Part shown: positions 27,166 to 35,989 of the stretch, in pieces
How the letters are laid out: every line of letters starts with the position of its first letter
Position numbering within the stretch: the first letter of the stretch is position 1
From: Desulfosediminicola flagellatus
GTDB taxonomy: Bacteria; Desulfobacterota; Desulfobulbia; Desulfobulbales; Desulfocapsaceae
Direction of reading: 5' to 3'
NCBI RefSeq assembly: GCF_005116655.2
Contig: NZ_CP050698.1
Span: 6,466,501-6,530,500, forward strand
DNA length: 64,000 nt
Translations under genes and position numbers: made by a program
Notes under the pieces: generated by a model
What the model saw: only the letters and a program-made list of their open reading frames with translations
What the model was told of the DNA's origin: nothing
Databases searched by the model: none

Positions 27166-28107
27166 TCAGGTTTCAGAATGTGATAATGACTGTTGAAGCA
27201 CAGATTCTTCTTTTACGTGTTTATTTTTACGGGAAGACTTAGCCCTCTGCAACATCAGTAGGTTACCACAAAGGATCAGGGCCACCCCGCATATTGCTGA
27301 AGTGCTCCAGTGATATCCCTCCCAGACGGTGGATATTGCAAGGGCTACGAGTGGAAAGAGTAATGTGGCATATGCGGCTCTATCTGCACCTATCGACCCA
27401 ATCAGCGTCAAATAACAACCAAAGGCGATGATAGATCCGAATATCGACAGATAAACAAGTGAACCGAGATACACTGCGTTAAGTTCGATTGAAAAACTCT
27501 TCCCGGTAATCAGCGCTAAGGTGAGCATGATAATTGCTCCATAAGCCATACCATATGCATTGGTTTGAACTACCGGTAGTTTGCACTTCTGGTTCCTGGC
27601 GGAGAGTATGTTGCCAAGAGATGCAAGATAGGTTGCTGCGATACACAGTAAAATTCCACGAAGACCATGGTTTTCTATGGTAAATGAGGAAATTTCCGGG
27701 CTGAAGACCAACACGATACCAACCAGCCCGAGGCTACCTCCGACAATAACCTTAGAGTCAATCGGTGAGCGGAGAAACAGTGCGCCATTGATCATGTTCA
27801 TCAGCAGGATCGTGGAGAAAATCACCGCAGCAAGTCCGCTTGCGATATAGAGTTCTGCAATATAAAAAAGCAGGTAGTTCATGGCGAAAAGAAATGTACC
27901 CTGCAAGCCGATGAAAAAATGGTCGGTACGAGTGAATTTCATCGGTAATTTTCTGAAATGACACCAGCCAAGAAGAATAATTGCAGCAAGGGCAAAACGG
28001 TATGCAACAGAGACCATGGGATCGACAACGCCAAGCTGGAGTTTTATGCCGATCCAGGTGGATCCCCAAATAAGAACAGTAGCCAGGTAAAAGAGAAAAT
28101 TTTGCAT
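27166..28107 (-). CDS. EamA/DMT-family transporter
   Basis: This is a 313-residue inner-membrane protein with ten predicted helices and two EamA repeats. Landmarks are YLATVLIWGSTWIGIKLQLG at the start, ASGLAAVIFSTILLMNMING in the first repeat and IGADRAAYATLLFPLVALAI in the second. A charged tail (RAKSSRKNKHVKEESV) follows the last helix. The substrate is unknown, but the gene is closely coupled to the amino-acid racemase downstream. A terminator hairpin of the ModF-like gene lies upstream. Confidence 0.88.
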   Translation of the reverse strand: MQNFLFYLATVLIWGSTWIGIKLQLGVVDPMVSVAYRFALAAIILLGWCHFRKLPMKFTRTDHFFIGLQGTFLFAMNYLLFYIAELYIASGLAAVIFSTILLMNMINGALFLRSPIDSKVIVGGSLGLVGIVLVFSPEISSFTIENHGLRGILLCIAATYLASLGNILSARNQKCKLPVVQTNAYGMAYGAIIMLTLALITGKSFSIELNAVYLGSLVYLSIFGSIIAFGCYLTLIGSIGADRAAYATLLFPLVALAISTVWEGYHWSTSAICGVALILCGNLLMLQRAKSSRKNKHVKEESVLQQSLSHSET

Positions 28108-28211
28108 TATTCTATCGCTTGAAAATGAGATGTTGAAGATGTGCTGGTAATACGGTTGCCAGCGAGAAGAGAAATCTTACCTCGAAGGCAGGAAAGTAAC
28201 AGATGCAGATT

Positions 28212-28275
28212 GAGTAAAAACAAACCGTAACAGATTGCGTAAGTGAGATTTCTCACTTACGCAATCTGTTACGGT
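28212..28275 (-). terminator. exceptionally long perfect terminator hairpin
   Basis: 25-bp perfect inverted repeat (28224-28248 with 28251-28275) with a 2-nt loop. In the minus direction it is followed by a T-rich tract (TTTGTTTTTACTC). It ends the ModF-like gene, whose stop codon begins at 28277, so the last base of the CDS is inside the stem. Confidence 0.88.
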
Positions 28276-29663
28276 CAGCTGTACTTTTCAAGCTTGATAT
28301 GTTGTTTGAAAAATGGGCGATACTCATTTTGACGATGACTAACATACAAAATTGTTGAGCTGTTTTTTGTTGCGACCAGCTCAAGAAAGTCGAGTAGAGC
28401 ATGTCTGCTCCGGTCATCAAGTCCCTGAGTAGGTTCATCGAGTACAAGTAGTGGCGGCTGTTTTATCAGCGCACGGGCAATAATAACGAGTCGCTGTTTT
28501 CCATATGGGAGCTGTCTGAATGGTGTTTTGGCCTGATCCTGCATATTGATGGCTTTCAGCCAGCCCATTGCTGCTTTTTCCTGCGATGGGGTTGGACGTT
28601 GATACAGACCTATTGTATCAAATAGTCCCGAAAGAACAACATGCAGAGCAGATCCGGGTACACGGTAACTCCGATGGATTTCAGGTGAGACTATCCCCAT
28701 CTGTTGCTTAATATCCCAGATAGACTCGCCGCTGCCTCGTTTACGGCCGCGTATATACAGCTCATTTGCATAACATTTTGGATTGTCGCCGGTAATCATA
28801 TGTAAAAGGGTTGATTTACCGCAACCGTTTTGGCCAGTGATAAGGGTGTGGTCACCATGAGAAACCAGGAGATCCAGCCCGGAAAATACTAATTTTTCTC
28901 CGTAGCTTGCAAACCCATTTTGCAAGCGGATCAGCTCTTCGGGCTCATGTGATTCGCTGACAATGTCCTGATTTGCAGCAAAGGTTTCCCCGTCAAAGAG
29001 CAGCTTTCCATTACCTGACAGTGAATTAATTTCCGGCAGGGTGTTTTGTATGGGGCCTTGAGCTTTAAGCTGGCCATTGTGAAAAATAGCAAGGTGGCTG
29101 CACCATTCAGGGATATCTTCTTTATTCCTGATCAGTACCAGGAGAGTTAACTTGTCCTGAGGTAACTGACTGAAAGCATGATCAAGTTCTTTACAGGCAA
29201 CGGGATCAAGTCCTTCATAAGGGGAATCAATGATCACCGTATTACATGGGCTGAGCAATGCTTTCAAAAGCAGGATTTTTCTGCTCTGGCCTGAACTGAG
29301 TTGCCGATAGCCGGTTGATAGACAAGACCGCATATTGAATGCCTCTATTAGAGGGCTATCAAGTGATTCAGCAGGTAGAAATTCATGGGCGAGAGTGCCG
29401 GGGTCGGGCTTGTCCATAAAGTCGCTATCATCATTTCGCAGCTCATCCTCGTAAATCGACTGCTGGGTGTCAAAAGATATGATAGATGGATTATGAGGAA
29501 GTTCAACAATATCTGCATTTACATGTGTAAGTGTATTATCCAGCAGTTTCAGGAATTCATCAATGCCTGAGTCGGCTGAGCCGTAAATGCACCAGAATTC
29601 GCCTGGGTGCGCTTGAAAATCTCTGATATTGAGTCGTGGGTGTTGAAGGTTTACGATTTGCAT
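28275..29663 (-). CDS. modF: tandem ABC ATPase, ModF-like
   Basis: This 462-residue cytoplasmic protein has two ABC domains and no membrane segments. The C-terminal domain has an intact Walker A ITGQNGCGKSTLL (about residues 280-292), signature-like FRQLPYGKQRLV and Walker B LLVLDEPTQGLDD. The N-terminal domain is degenerate: Walker A reads YGSADSGIDEFLK, without the Lys of the P-loop, though YRQLSSGQSRKILLL keeps a signature motif. The segment ISFDTQQSIYEDELRNDDSD is a ModF hallmark. ModF is linked to molybdate uptake loci, but its function is unproven. No modABC genes are present nearby; the molybdate/tungstate locus at 41-44 kb is about 12 kb away. Confidence 0.8.
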   Translation of the reverse strand: MQIVNLQHPRLNIRDFQAHPGEFWCIYGSADSGIDEFLKLLDNTLTHVNADIVELPHNPSIISFDTQQSIYEDELRNDDSDFMDKPDPGTLAHEFLPAESLDSPLIEAFNMRSCLSTGYRQLSSGQSRKILLLKALLSPCNTVIIDSPYEGLDPVACKELDHAFSQLPQDKLTLLVLIRNKEDIPEWCSHLAIFHNGQLKAQGPIQNTLPEINSLSGNGKLLFDGETFAANQDIVSESHEPEELIRLQNGFASYGEKLVFSGLDLLVSHGDHTLITGQNGCGKSTLLHMITGDNPKCYANELYIRGRKRGSGESIWDIKQQMGIVSPEIHRSYRVPGSALHVVLSGLFDTIGLYQRPTPSQEKAAMGWLKAINMQDQAKTPFRQLPYGKQRLVIIARALIKQPPLLVLDEPTQGLDDRSRHALLDFLELVATKNSSTILYVSHRQNEYRPFFKQHIKLEKYS

Positions 29664-29956
29664 AGGGGTGTTTTAGTAAAAAAATAGAAATGGTGTGAAC
29701 AATAAGTAATCATAATGTTGTTTTTTTTGCATTATTGCATGGGATTACGGTAAAACAATCGTGAAATAGAACTATTCTAAATGTTTATAGTGCATTTTAA
29801 TTCCCATGGGGAGTGATATGAATGTGATGAAAAAAATGACTCTATACATGTTACCACTGTGTTTTGTAATTATTGCAGGATGCAGTAGTGAGAAAATACC
29901 GTTCACCTATACTTACACATCAGCGTAGTTGTTGACGTAAACTACAGTGGCAAGCA

Positions 29957-30102
29957 CTAGGAGGCTGTCCGACAATGGCTTTTGCCCAAACTCTTCGGAA
30001 TTTTTAAAAAATAATGCTCGCAATATTAAATATATGGCTGTGCTTATTTTTTGAAAATCTCTCGATTTTGACCAAAACCCCTATTCTCGGACAGCCTCCT
30101 GG
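29957..30102. repeat. MITE family C, copy 1
   Basis: Terminal inverted repeats: AGGAGGCTGTCCGACAAT at the left (29959-29976) and, read from the other side, AGGAGGCTGTCCGAGAAT at the right (30083-30100). There is a single mismatch over 18 bp. It begins at CTAG. It is non-coding and AT-rich inside. Related elements are at 35785-35953 and 49210-49265. Confidence 0.85.
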
Positions 30103-30259
30103 TGGCCTGTCATGCCTCAGATGTCTAATTCTGCTCGCCCTTTTCACTTCCTGACTTCGTTACGCCTTCTGTTACATAGCGCTGCTATGCTCCATCAGTC
30201 GTGCCTTGCAGGAAAAGAAAAAGCTTCGCATTATTACGACATTTGACACATGACACTAG
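30099..30259. repeat. MITE family B, copy 1
   Basis: It directly abuts the family C element. The left end GGCCTGTCATGCCTCAGATG and the right end (read inwards CTAGTGTCATGTGTCAAATG) are imperfect inverted repeats. It is very similar over its full length to 37944-38112, and its core (CGCTGCTATGCTCC and flanks) is shared with family A. Confidence 0.85.
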
Positions 30260-30495
30260 GTGCTGAATCAATTCGGGCTACCGGTAGATACACCTTTTGA
30301 GTATGAGTTTGAGCCGGATGGGGATCTTAATATAACCCTTGGTGGTACACGTTATGAGATAGAAAGCCCGTATGATCGGGATGTAAAGAAAAAGAAAAAG
30401 GTCGTAAAAAAAGTTAAAAGCCAGCGAGTAAATCAGTAAAAAAGTAATTGTTATCAGATAGCTGTAGTGTGCAATGAAATCTCGCGAATTTGATT

Positions 30496-30915
30496 TTATG
30501 GATACGGGCAACTTGAAGTGTGAACCGGCCGTTTATTGCCATTCTCATCAACAGCGACATAGGTGAAAGCGGCTTGTGTGACTTTGAATTGCCTATCCTG
30601 TCCATTCTTCGGGTGAAGCACCTGCTTGACCCATACTTCAAGGTGAATGGTTATTGAGGTATTACCAACTCTGGTTACTTTGCCATAACAGCAGACAACA
30701 TCTCCAACGTGGACCGGCTTGATAAAGTGGATGGAGTCGACTGCCACTGTAACAACACGGGATTGCGTAACCTCTTTTGCGAGAATACCGCCAGCCATGT
30801 CCATTTGAGCCATAATCCAGCCACCGAAGATGTCGCCACTCGGGTTAGTATCTGCAGGCATCGCAAGGGTTTGCAGAAGCATATCACCGCTAGGGTGTAG
30901 GGTAGTTTTTTTCAT
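30496..30915 (-). CDS. acyl-CoA thioesterase, YciA/hotdog family
   Basis: This 139-residue single hotdog-domain protein contains NPSGDIFGGWIMAQMDMAGG (about residues 24-43), the helix carrying the catalytic Asp in YciA-like acyl-CoA hydrolases. VAVDSIHFIKPVHVGDVVCC, the second conserved strand region, follows. It should hydrolyse short- to medium-chain acyl-CoA in the cytoplasm. Length is typical. It stands alone, with the MITE-split lipoprotein relic converging on its 3' end. Confidence 0.9.
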   Translation of the reverse strand: MKKTTLHPSGDMLLQTLAMPADTNPSGDIFGGWIMAQMDMAGGILAKEVTQSRVVTVAVDSIHFIKPVHVGDVVCCYGKVTRVGNTSITIHLEVWVKQVLHPKNGQDRQFKVTQAAFTYVAVDENGNKRPVHTSSCPYP

Positions 30916-31147
30916 CCTCCCACTGTAATCGGAAGAAACATCAGGTGTAAATAGATTTTAATCAGCAGGCGTACCTGATCTTCCCATATATTTTTCAACC
31001 ATTTCAGACAGCATTTTCTCGTACTTTAACTGAATCCTGTTATGTAGGTGTGGCTTTTTGATATACTTCTGATAGAGGAATGTAGAGTTGTGCATATTAT
31101 CCAAAGATCAACCCGTCTGAGCCTCAGATCGTATCGGAGATGCTGAT

Positions 31148-31612
31148 ATGAAAGTAATAAAAAAAATTCTCGTGTGTGTGGATTTATCAGACTACTCAGA
31201 AGAAACTCTTGAATATGCTTCTTCATTCAGGAAGAGTTTTGACGCGGAAATCTTGCTGCTCAATGTGATTAACATCCGGGATATTGAAGCGTTGAAAAGA
31301 GCCAACGATTATTATCCTGATAAAGTTGATATTACGGGCTATGCCGAAAAATCGAGAGAAGATAGAAAAGCTAAAATGCAGGGGATGGTTAGTCGATATA
31401 CACCAGCCGAATTGGAAAAAGTGCGTATCGAAATTGTTGAGGGAGTTCCTTTTGAAGAGATATTGAAATGTATCGATGTTGAGCGGGTTGATTTAGTTAT
31501 TATGGGCAACAAAGGAAGGAGTAATCTTGCCTCCACACTTTTTGGCTCTACAGCCGAAAAGGTGTTCAAATACTCTAATGTTCCTGTTGTCAGTGTTAGA
31601 AATACGATGTGA
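31148..31612 (+). CDS. universal stress protein (UspA family)
   Basis: This 154-residue alpha/beta protein begins KKILVCVDLSDYSEETLEYA. The C-terminal nucleotide-binding loop is VIMGNKGRSNLASTLFGST, matching the G-2x-G-9x-G-[S/T] pattern of ATP-binding Usp proteins. A central helix with many charged residues (EKSREDRKAKMQGMV) is also typical. The role in stress or energy-state response cannot be specified. Single gene. Confidence 0.93.
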   Translation: MKVIKKILVCVDLSDYSEETLEYASSFRKSFDAEILLLNVINIRDIEALKRANDYYPDKVDITGYAEKSREDRKAKMQGMVSRYTPAELEKVRIEIVEGVPFEEILKCIDVERVDLVIMGNKGRSNLASTLFGSTAEKVFKYSNVPVVSVRNTM

Positions 31613-31734
31613 ATATGGGTGGTACTTAATAAGGAGAACAAAGGATAACGAAATACGTCTTTCGTTTCCTCCTGCTAAAACCACGACCTGTCGAACCGGC
31701 TCAAAAGCTTCTGATTTTGTGAAGTTTAAAAGAC

Positions 31735-32637
31735 CTACAGTTTACCATGTTTAGGTTTTTTTGGCGCATTAGTGATTGCCACACCTGTTAGCACAAGCAA
31801 TCCACCTGAAAGTACCGCTGGTTTAATAGCTTCGCCAAGTATTGCCCACGAAAGAAGTATGGAGAACAGCGGCACCAGATTGATAAAAACACCCGATCGT
31901 GTTGGTCCTATTTTCTGAATAGCCTTGTAATAGAGGGAAAAGCCGATCGCTGTGCCGAAAAGACCAAGGAAGAGTAAACTGAGCCAGTTTACTGCGCTAA
32001 ACGAGGGGCTTTGCGGAAATGTACCTTCGAGCAGAGCCGGGATAAAAAGCAGCAGCGTGCCAATAAGCGATGAATAGAAAACTGAAGCAAGTGGCGAGAG
32101 CATTCTTAATACTGTCCGGCCTATGAGTGAATAGGCGGCCCAACTGGCGACACAACCAAGAATTGCCAGTTCTCCTCTGCCAAAACCTCCTGAGAAAATA
32201 GCTGAAGGGTGACCATTACTAATGACAAACATTGCTCCCGTAAGTGAGAGGAAGACTCCTGCCAACTGTCTGAGCGTAAGGGGTTCTTTTAAAAAAAGGC
32301 AGGCGAAGATGGTAATTGCCAGGGGATTGAGGGCAATGATCAGCGAAGCACGACCAGCCTCTATATGATGAAGGCCTGTAAAGAAAAGAACATTGTAACT
32401 AAAAACTCCCGTTAATCCTAAAAGCAGCAGGGACAACCAAACTTTGCGAGGAGGAAGTGCAAGTCTACCGTCAATCATTCGAGCGAGAACTGCCAGAGCC
32501 AGTGTTGCAATGGCGAAGCGGAAAAATGCTGCAGTAACAGGAGTAACAGATGATCCTGCCAAGGCTCTTCCTGCGATAAATGTCCCACCCCAAAAGAACA
32601 TTGTGAGCACAAGTGAGAGGTACGTTCCTATTGGCAT
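31735..32637 (-). CDS. EamA/DMT-family transporter
   Basis: This is a 300-residue inner-membrane protein with ten helices in two EamA repeats. It starts YLSLVLTMFFWGGTFIAGRA and contains IEAGRASLIIALNPLAITIF and IGPTRSGVFINLVPLFSILL, the two conserved halves. This version (FFWGGTFIAGRAL at the N terminus and the IGPTRSG loop) resembles the YdcZ/RhaT-like exporters annotated for amino acids or purines. The substrate is unknown. It is transcribed on its own. Confidence 0.88.
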   Translation of the reverse strand: MPIGTYLSLVLTMFFWGGTFIAGRALAGSSVTPVTAAFFRFAIATLALAVLARMIDGRLALPPRKVWLSLLLLGLTGVFSYNVLFFTGLHHIEAGRASLIIALNPLAITIFACLFLKEPLTLRQLAGVFLSLTGAMFVISNGHPSAIFSGGFGRGELAILGCVASWAAYSLIGRTVLRMLSPLASVFYSSLIGTLLLFIPALLEGTFPQSPSFSAVNWLSLLFLGLFGTAIGFSLYYKAIQKIGPTRSGVFINLVPLFSILLSWAILGEAIKPAVLSGGLLVLTGVAITNAPKKPKHGKL

Positions 32638-32779
32638 GAGAGATCCTGATATTTCTTAGTTAGTTTTCGGATGATAACTCGCTGATATAGAACGATATTA
32701 TTTCCAACGTGTAGAATTGGCACGTATTCTATCTGCAGGTGAAATATGGTCTGCACCACGTTACCTGTTAAGCTGACCA

Positions 32780-34060
32780 TCACAAACAGCGCACAGCATC
32801 ATAACACCAGAGGCAGTGACCGCAAGGGACACTGATGCCGAAGCAGTCATTAGCAAATGGCTCAACCTCACCAAGGATATCCGGGCAGGGGCCGAGTGAG
32901 CAACTGTGGCAAAATGGGTATTCGTATTCTCCGGCAGTTTGTCGAAACTCGCGGTATTCTTCAGAGTGCCATATCTGTAGCAGGTCACGGTCGGCAATAT
33001 TGCCAAATGTTCGTGGCTGAATATGCTTTGGTTCGTTGTCCATATAGATGGTTTGCGCATGCCAGAGCGGGTGGCAGGGCATTACATTACCCTCGACATC
33101 AACAAAAATGGCATTCTCATTAATGAATGTGCATGAACGTTGCGTTGAAGCTGATAATGGAGGGAGAGATAGCTCAACACCATATCTATCTGCAATTTCC
33201 TGAGCAGTACGCAGATAGTCTTCATACGCAGAGATCTTTTTCTGATCACGCTGATTGAGCTTTTTCACATGCAGCCATATACCCTCTTCCTGGGCATCCG
33301 CCAGCATCTGTTTGTAAAGCTGCTGCAGGCGCTGTTCGGCATTGTGTCTGGGGGCTATCCAGGTCTTTGCAGTAAGCTCAGTGAGGTCGATCTGTTCTTC
33401 GCGAGCTTTTTTCTGCCATTTACTAAACAATTCCTGGGCCTGGGTTGTATTGGTGTTAAAAAGGCTCTGCTCTTCGGCATTGTCCTGATAGGCAAGCAGA
33501 TGCGAGCAGATAATGAAATCGACACCAATGTGAGAGAGTTGCTCAATTAATTGCGGTAATCTGGAAATGGTCTCTTTAACAAGGACGATCTCTGCACCTA
33601 GCTGGAAATTGGTATATCCTTCTGTTTCACATATCGATTTAACCATCTTAAATGGTTCGAGATTACTGTTATTCTCGTGTAGCAGAGAGCCTCCGCAATG
33701 CGCATCATCAGAGAGCCCATCAACAGAAATACACAACCGGCCAAGCCCTGCATTCAGCAGTTGACGGGTATTATCGGCGTTAAGCAGACTGCCGTTGGTC
33801 TGGAATCCCACCCAACTGGCATCAGGCATGTTCTCTTTAGCGACACGTACCATACGTTGAATATCAGGGTGAAGCAAAGGCTCTCCAATGCCGTTAAGCA
33901 CGAGGGCGTCGAGAGATGGGAGCACATTGTGTAATTGTGTGAATGTATCGAAATCGAGATGTTTATTTGAAATAACACTTCCCGGAACATGCTTTACGCA
34001 CATGCCGCAGTTCATGTTGCAGCGGGTAGTCGTTTCGAGATACAGCTTTCGTGGGTGCAT
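32780..34060 (-). CDS. radical SAM/SPASM protein, putative metalloenzyme maturase
   Basis: This 426-residue protein has the radical SAM motif CNMNCGMC (about residues 14-21) and an N-terminal barrel. The C-terminal SPASM-type region is rich in Cys: CTFINENAIFVDVEGNVMPC, later CHSCSLGPCPD, NDCFG, and a very C-terminal CGHCLWCYDAVRC. The last cluster is unusual and matches what I recall of a subgroup annotated as radical SAM/SPASM putative metalloenzyme maturase. Auxiliary Fe-S clusters are expected. The substrate is unknown; no peptide precursor gene is visible beside it. Single gene between an EamA exporter and asd. Confidence 0.82.
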   Translation of the reverse strand: MHPRKLYLETTTRCNMNCGMCVKHVPGSVISNKHLDFDTFTQLHNVLPSLDALVLNGIGEPLLHPDIQRMVRVAKENMPDASWVGFQTNGSLLNADNTRQLLNAGLGRLCISVDGLSDDAHCGGSLLHENNSNLEPFKMVKSICETEGYTNFQLGAEIVLVKETISRLPQLIEQLSHIGVDFIICSHLLAYQDNAEEQSLFNTNTTQAQELFSKWQKKAREEQIDLTELTAKTWIAPRHNAEQRLQQLYKQMLADAQEEGIWLHVKKLNQRDQKKISAYEDYLRTAQEIADRYGVELSLPPLSASTQRSCTFINENAIFVDVEGNVMPCHPLWHAQTIYMDNEPKHIQPRTFGNIADRDLLQIWHSEEYREFRQTAGEYEYPFCHSCSLGPCPDILGEVEPFANDCFGISVPCGHCLWCYDAVRCL

Positions 34061-34106
34061 GGGCTGAATACGGTAGGGGTGGTGAGGATATATAGGGTAT
34101 TCGCAA

Positions 34107-34138
34107 ATAAAAAAGACGGGACCTTTGGGCCCCGTCTT
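34107..34138 (-). terminator. intrinsic terminator of asd
   Basis: 11-bp arms (34113-34123 with 34128-34138, core AAGACGGG/CCCGTCTT) with one A-C mismatch and a 4-nt loop. In the minus direction a T-rich tract (TTTTATTTG) follows. It lies 23 bp after the asd stop. Confidence 0.85.
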
Positions 34139-34160
34139 AATACTTACCGCATCTACACGT

Positions 34161-35279
34161 TTATCCGATATGGGTCAGGATAATCTTGAGTACCCTTCTA
34201 AGCGGCTCAGCAGCTCCCCAGAGCAGCTGATCGCCAACAGAGAATGCTGTTAAGTATTCCGGACCGATATTCATTTTTCTGATTCTTCCTACAGGGACGG
34301 TCAGTGTTCCGGAGGTCTTTTGCGGGGTCAGTTCCTGCGAGGTGATTTCACGCTCATTGGGGATGACTTTAACCCACTCATTATGGTTGCCTATGATCTG
34401 CTCAATTTCTTCGATAGAGACATCTTTCTTCAGTTTGATAGTGAAAGCCTGAGAGTGGCATCGCATTGCACCAATACGGACACACTGGCCGTCGACTGGT
34501 ATGATGCCTGCTCCGGTATTACCGAGGATTTTATTTGTTTCGGCTATACCTTTCCACTCTTCGCGGGTCTGGCCGTTTTCCATCGGTCTGTCGATCCATG
34601 GAATGAGGCTTGCCGCAAGAGGCACACCCCAGTTGTCTGTAGCCAGGGTTCCGTCGTTGAGTTTGGCGGTAATTTTGTTGTCAATTTCAAGGATCGCGGA
34701 AGACGGATCGGCCAGCAGATCTGTTACTTCGCCCTCAATCTGGCCCATCTGGGTAATGAGCTCACGCATATTCTTGGCACCGGCACCACTTGCGGCCTGA
34801 TAGGTCATGGAGCTAATCCATTCAACCAGATCTTTCTCAAAAAGTCCGCCAAGTGCCATCATCATAAGTGACACGGTGCAGTTACCGCCGATATAGTTTT
34901 TAGTGCCAGTGGCCAGCCCGCTATCAATGACCTTTCTATTTACCGGGTCCAGCACAATAATGGCGTCGTCAGCCATCCTGAGTGTTGAGGCTGCATCGAT
35001 CCAGTAGCCTTCCCAACGCGAGCGAAGTTTTTCATAAACCGAGGTAGTGTAATCGCCACCCTGACAGGAGAGGATAATATCCATTTCCGCCAGCCTGTCG
35101 ATGTTCATTGCGTCTTCTAGGGGGTGTGCACCGAAACCGACATCGGGGCCGTCCTGACCGACCTGGGAGGTAGTGAAAAACACAGGTTCGTATCCCTGGA
35201 AATCACTTTCGGCCAGCATCCGTTCCATGAGAACTGATCCTACCATCCCTCGCCATCCAATAAATCCTACCTTGAGCAT
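34161..35279 (-). CDS. asd: aspartate-semialdehyde dehydrogenase
   Basis: This is a 372-residue cytoplasmic enzyme that reduces aspartyl phosphate to aspartate semialdehyde, the branch point to lysine, diaminopimelate, threonine and methionine. It shows the NADP-binding start KVGFIGWRGMVGSVLMERM, the active-site Cys in YIGGNCTVSLM (about residue 134), and the substrate-binding RIGAMRCHSQAF with the catalytic His (about residue 276). The length (about 370) and this motif spelling match the Gram-negative-type Asd. It has its own terminator and appears monocistronic. Confidence 0.96.
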   Translation of the reverse strand: MLKVGFIGWRGMVGSVLMERMLAESDFQGYEPVFFTTSQVGQDGPDVGFGAHPLEDAMNIDRLAEMDIILSCQGGDYTTSVYEKLRSRWEGYWIDAASTLRMADDAIIVLDPVNRKVIDSGLATGTKNYIGGNCTVSLMMMALGGLFEKDLVEWISSMTYQAASGAGAKNMRELITQMGQIEGEVTDLLADPSSAILEIDNKITAKLNDGTLATDNWGVPLAASLIPWIDRPMENGQTREEWKGIAETNKILGNTGAGIIPVDGQCVRIGAMRCHSQAFTIKLKKDVSIEEIEQIIGNHNEWVKVIPNEREITSQELTPQKTSGTLTVPVGRIRKMNIGPEYLTAFSVGDQLLWGAAEPLRRVLKIILTHIG

Positions 35280-35784
35280 TTCTCGACTCCGTTGTTGAAT
35301 TCTTTACTGTAAAAGAAGGTTGTTGCACATGGCCATGAGCGGCCATAAAGTTTTGAACAGTGTTTATATACTACTTCTTTCTACGGGGTATCTGTACGAA
35401 TCAAAAGATGTCGGTGTTTAACAAAGAGGGAATACAGCCAGGTCGCCTCAGTGAAAAACAGGTACGTGTTAGATTCTGGAATCCGGCGTATCAGGTAAGA
35501 TACACATGAAATGAGTACGGTAATGAACACTGCCTTAAAATCAATTTTTACATAAAAAGTATCAAAGTTGCTCGAAAAAATATTGGTCAGTGTAAAAAAA
35601 AGAGGTGGGGACAATGCGTCTACGTGTCGATAAGTCGTCGTAATACTATCGGCTTCGGCATCTTTCTTATGAGAAATGAATATAATAGGTTTGTTATGGC
35701 AGTATTCTAAGTGCTTCTGTGAGAAAAGCTGTTGATGCGCATTCTGTGGTGAGATAGGATTAAAAAAGAGCATAAGGTTGTTCT
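35280..35784. other. intergenic region upstream of asd
   Basis: It contains the asd promoter. A 130-codon open frame on the minus strand (35381-35773) has no ribosome binding site, odd composition and no family likeness, so I do not call it a gene. Confidence 0.5.
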
Positions 35785-35953
35785 GGGAGGCTGTCCGAGA
35801 ATAGGAGTTTTCTCACTGTTTGAGGCAAAATTGAAAAATCACCGGAGACATATATATATAATCTCGGAGTCTCGTCCCTCGCTTACCGAAGGATAATTTT
35901 TTCGATTTTAACGAAGCTATGGTGCAAAAGTGCATTCTCGGAAGGCTTCCGAG
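35785..35953. repeat. MITE family C, variant copy carrying one 23-bp D-type unit
   Basis: The left end GGGAGGCTGTCCGAGAAT and the right end (read inwards CGGAAGCCTTCCGAGAAT) form imperfect inverted repeats like the other C copies. Inside, at 35866-35888, is one copy (one mismatch) of the 23-bp unit that occurs three times in each family D element. It ends about 30 bp before the M20 peptidase start, so it now forms that gene's upstream region. Confidence 0.8.
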
Positions 35954-35989
35954 GCAGTTGAACTATAGATGTGAAAGGGAGTCGTGCAA

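Larger units (their letters stand above)
29818..30439 (+). pseudogene. small lipoprotein gene split by two MITEs
   Basis: The 5' piece (29818-29928) has GGGGAG before ATG and a clean lipoprotein signal: MLPLCFVIIAGCSSE (lipobox IAGC). It then hits a stop, but reading frame +2 continues ISVVVDVNYSGKH up to the first MITE. After 300 bp of MITE sequence a 58-codon open stretch (30263-30439) reads LNQFGLPVDTPFEYEFEPDG and later GTRYEIESPYDRD. It ends in a basic tail (KKKKKVVKKVK) and TAA. The two coding pieces look like one gene broken by insertion plus a frameshift. Function unknown. Confidence 0.6.

Noticed and set aside
35381..35773. 130-codon gene on the minus strand
   Set aside because: No ribosome binding site, no family likeness, and position between asd and a MITE; more likely chance open frame.
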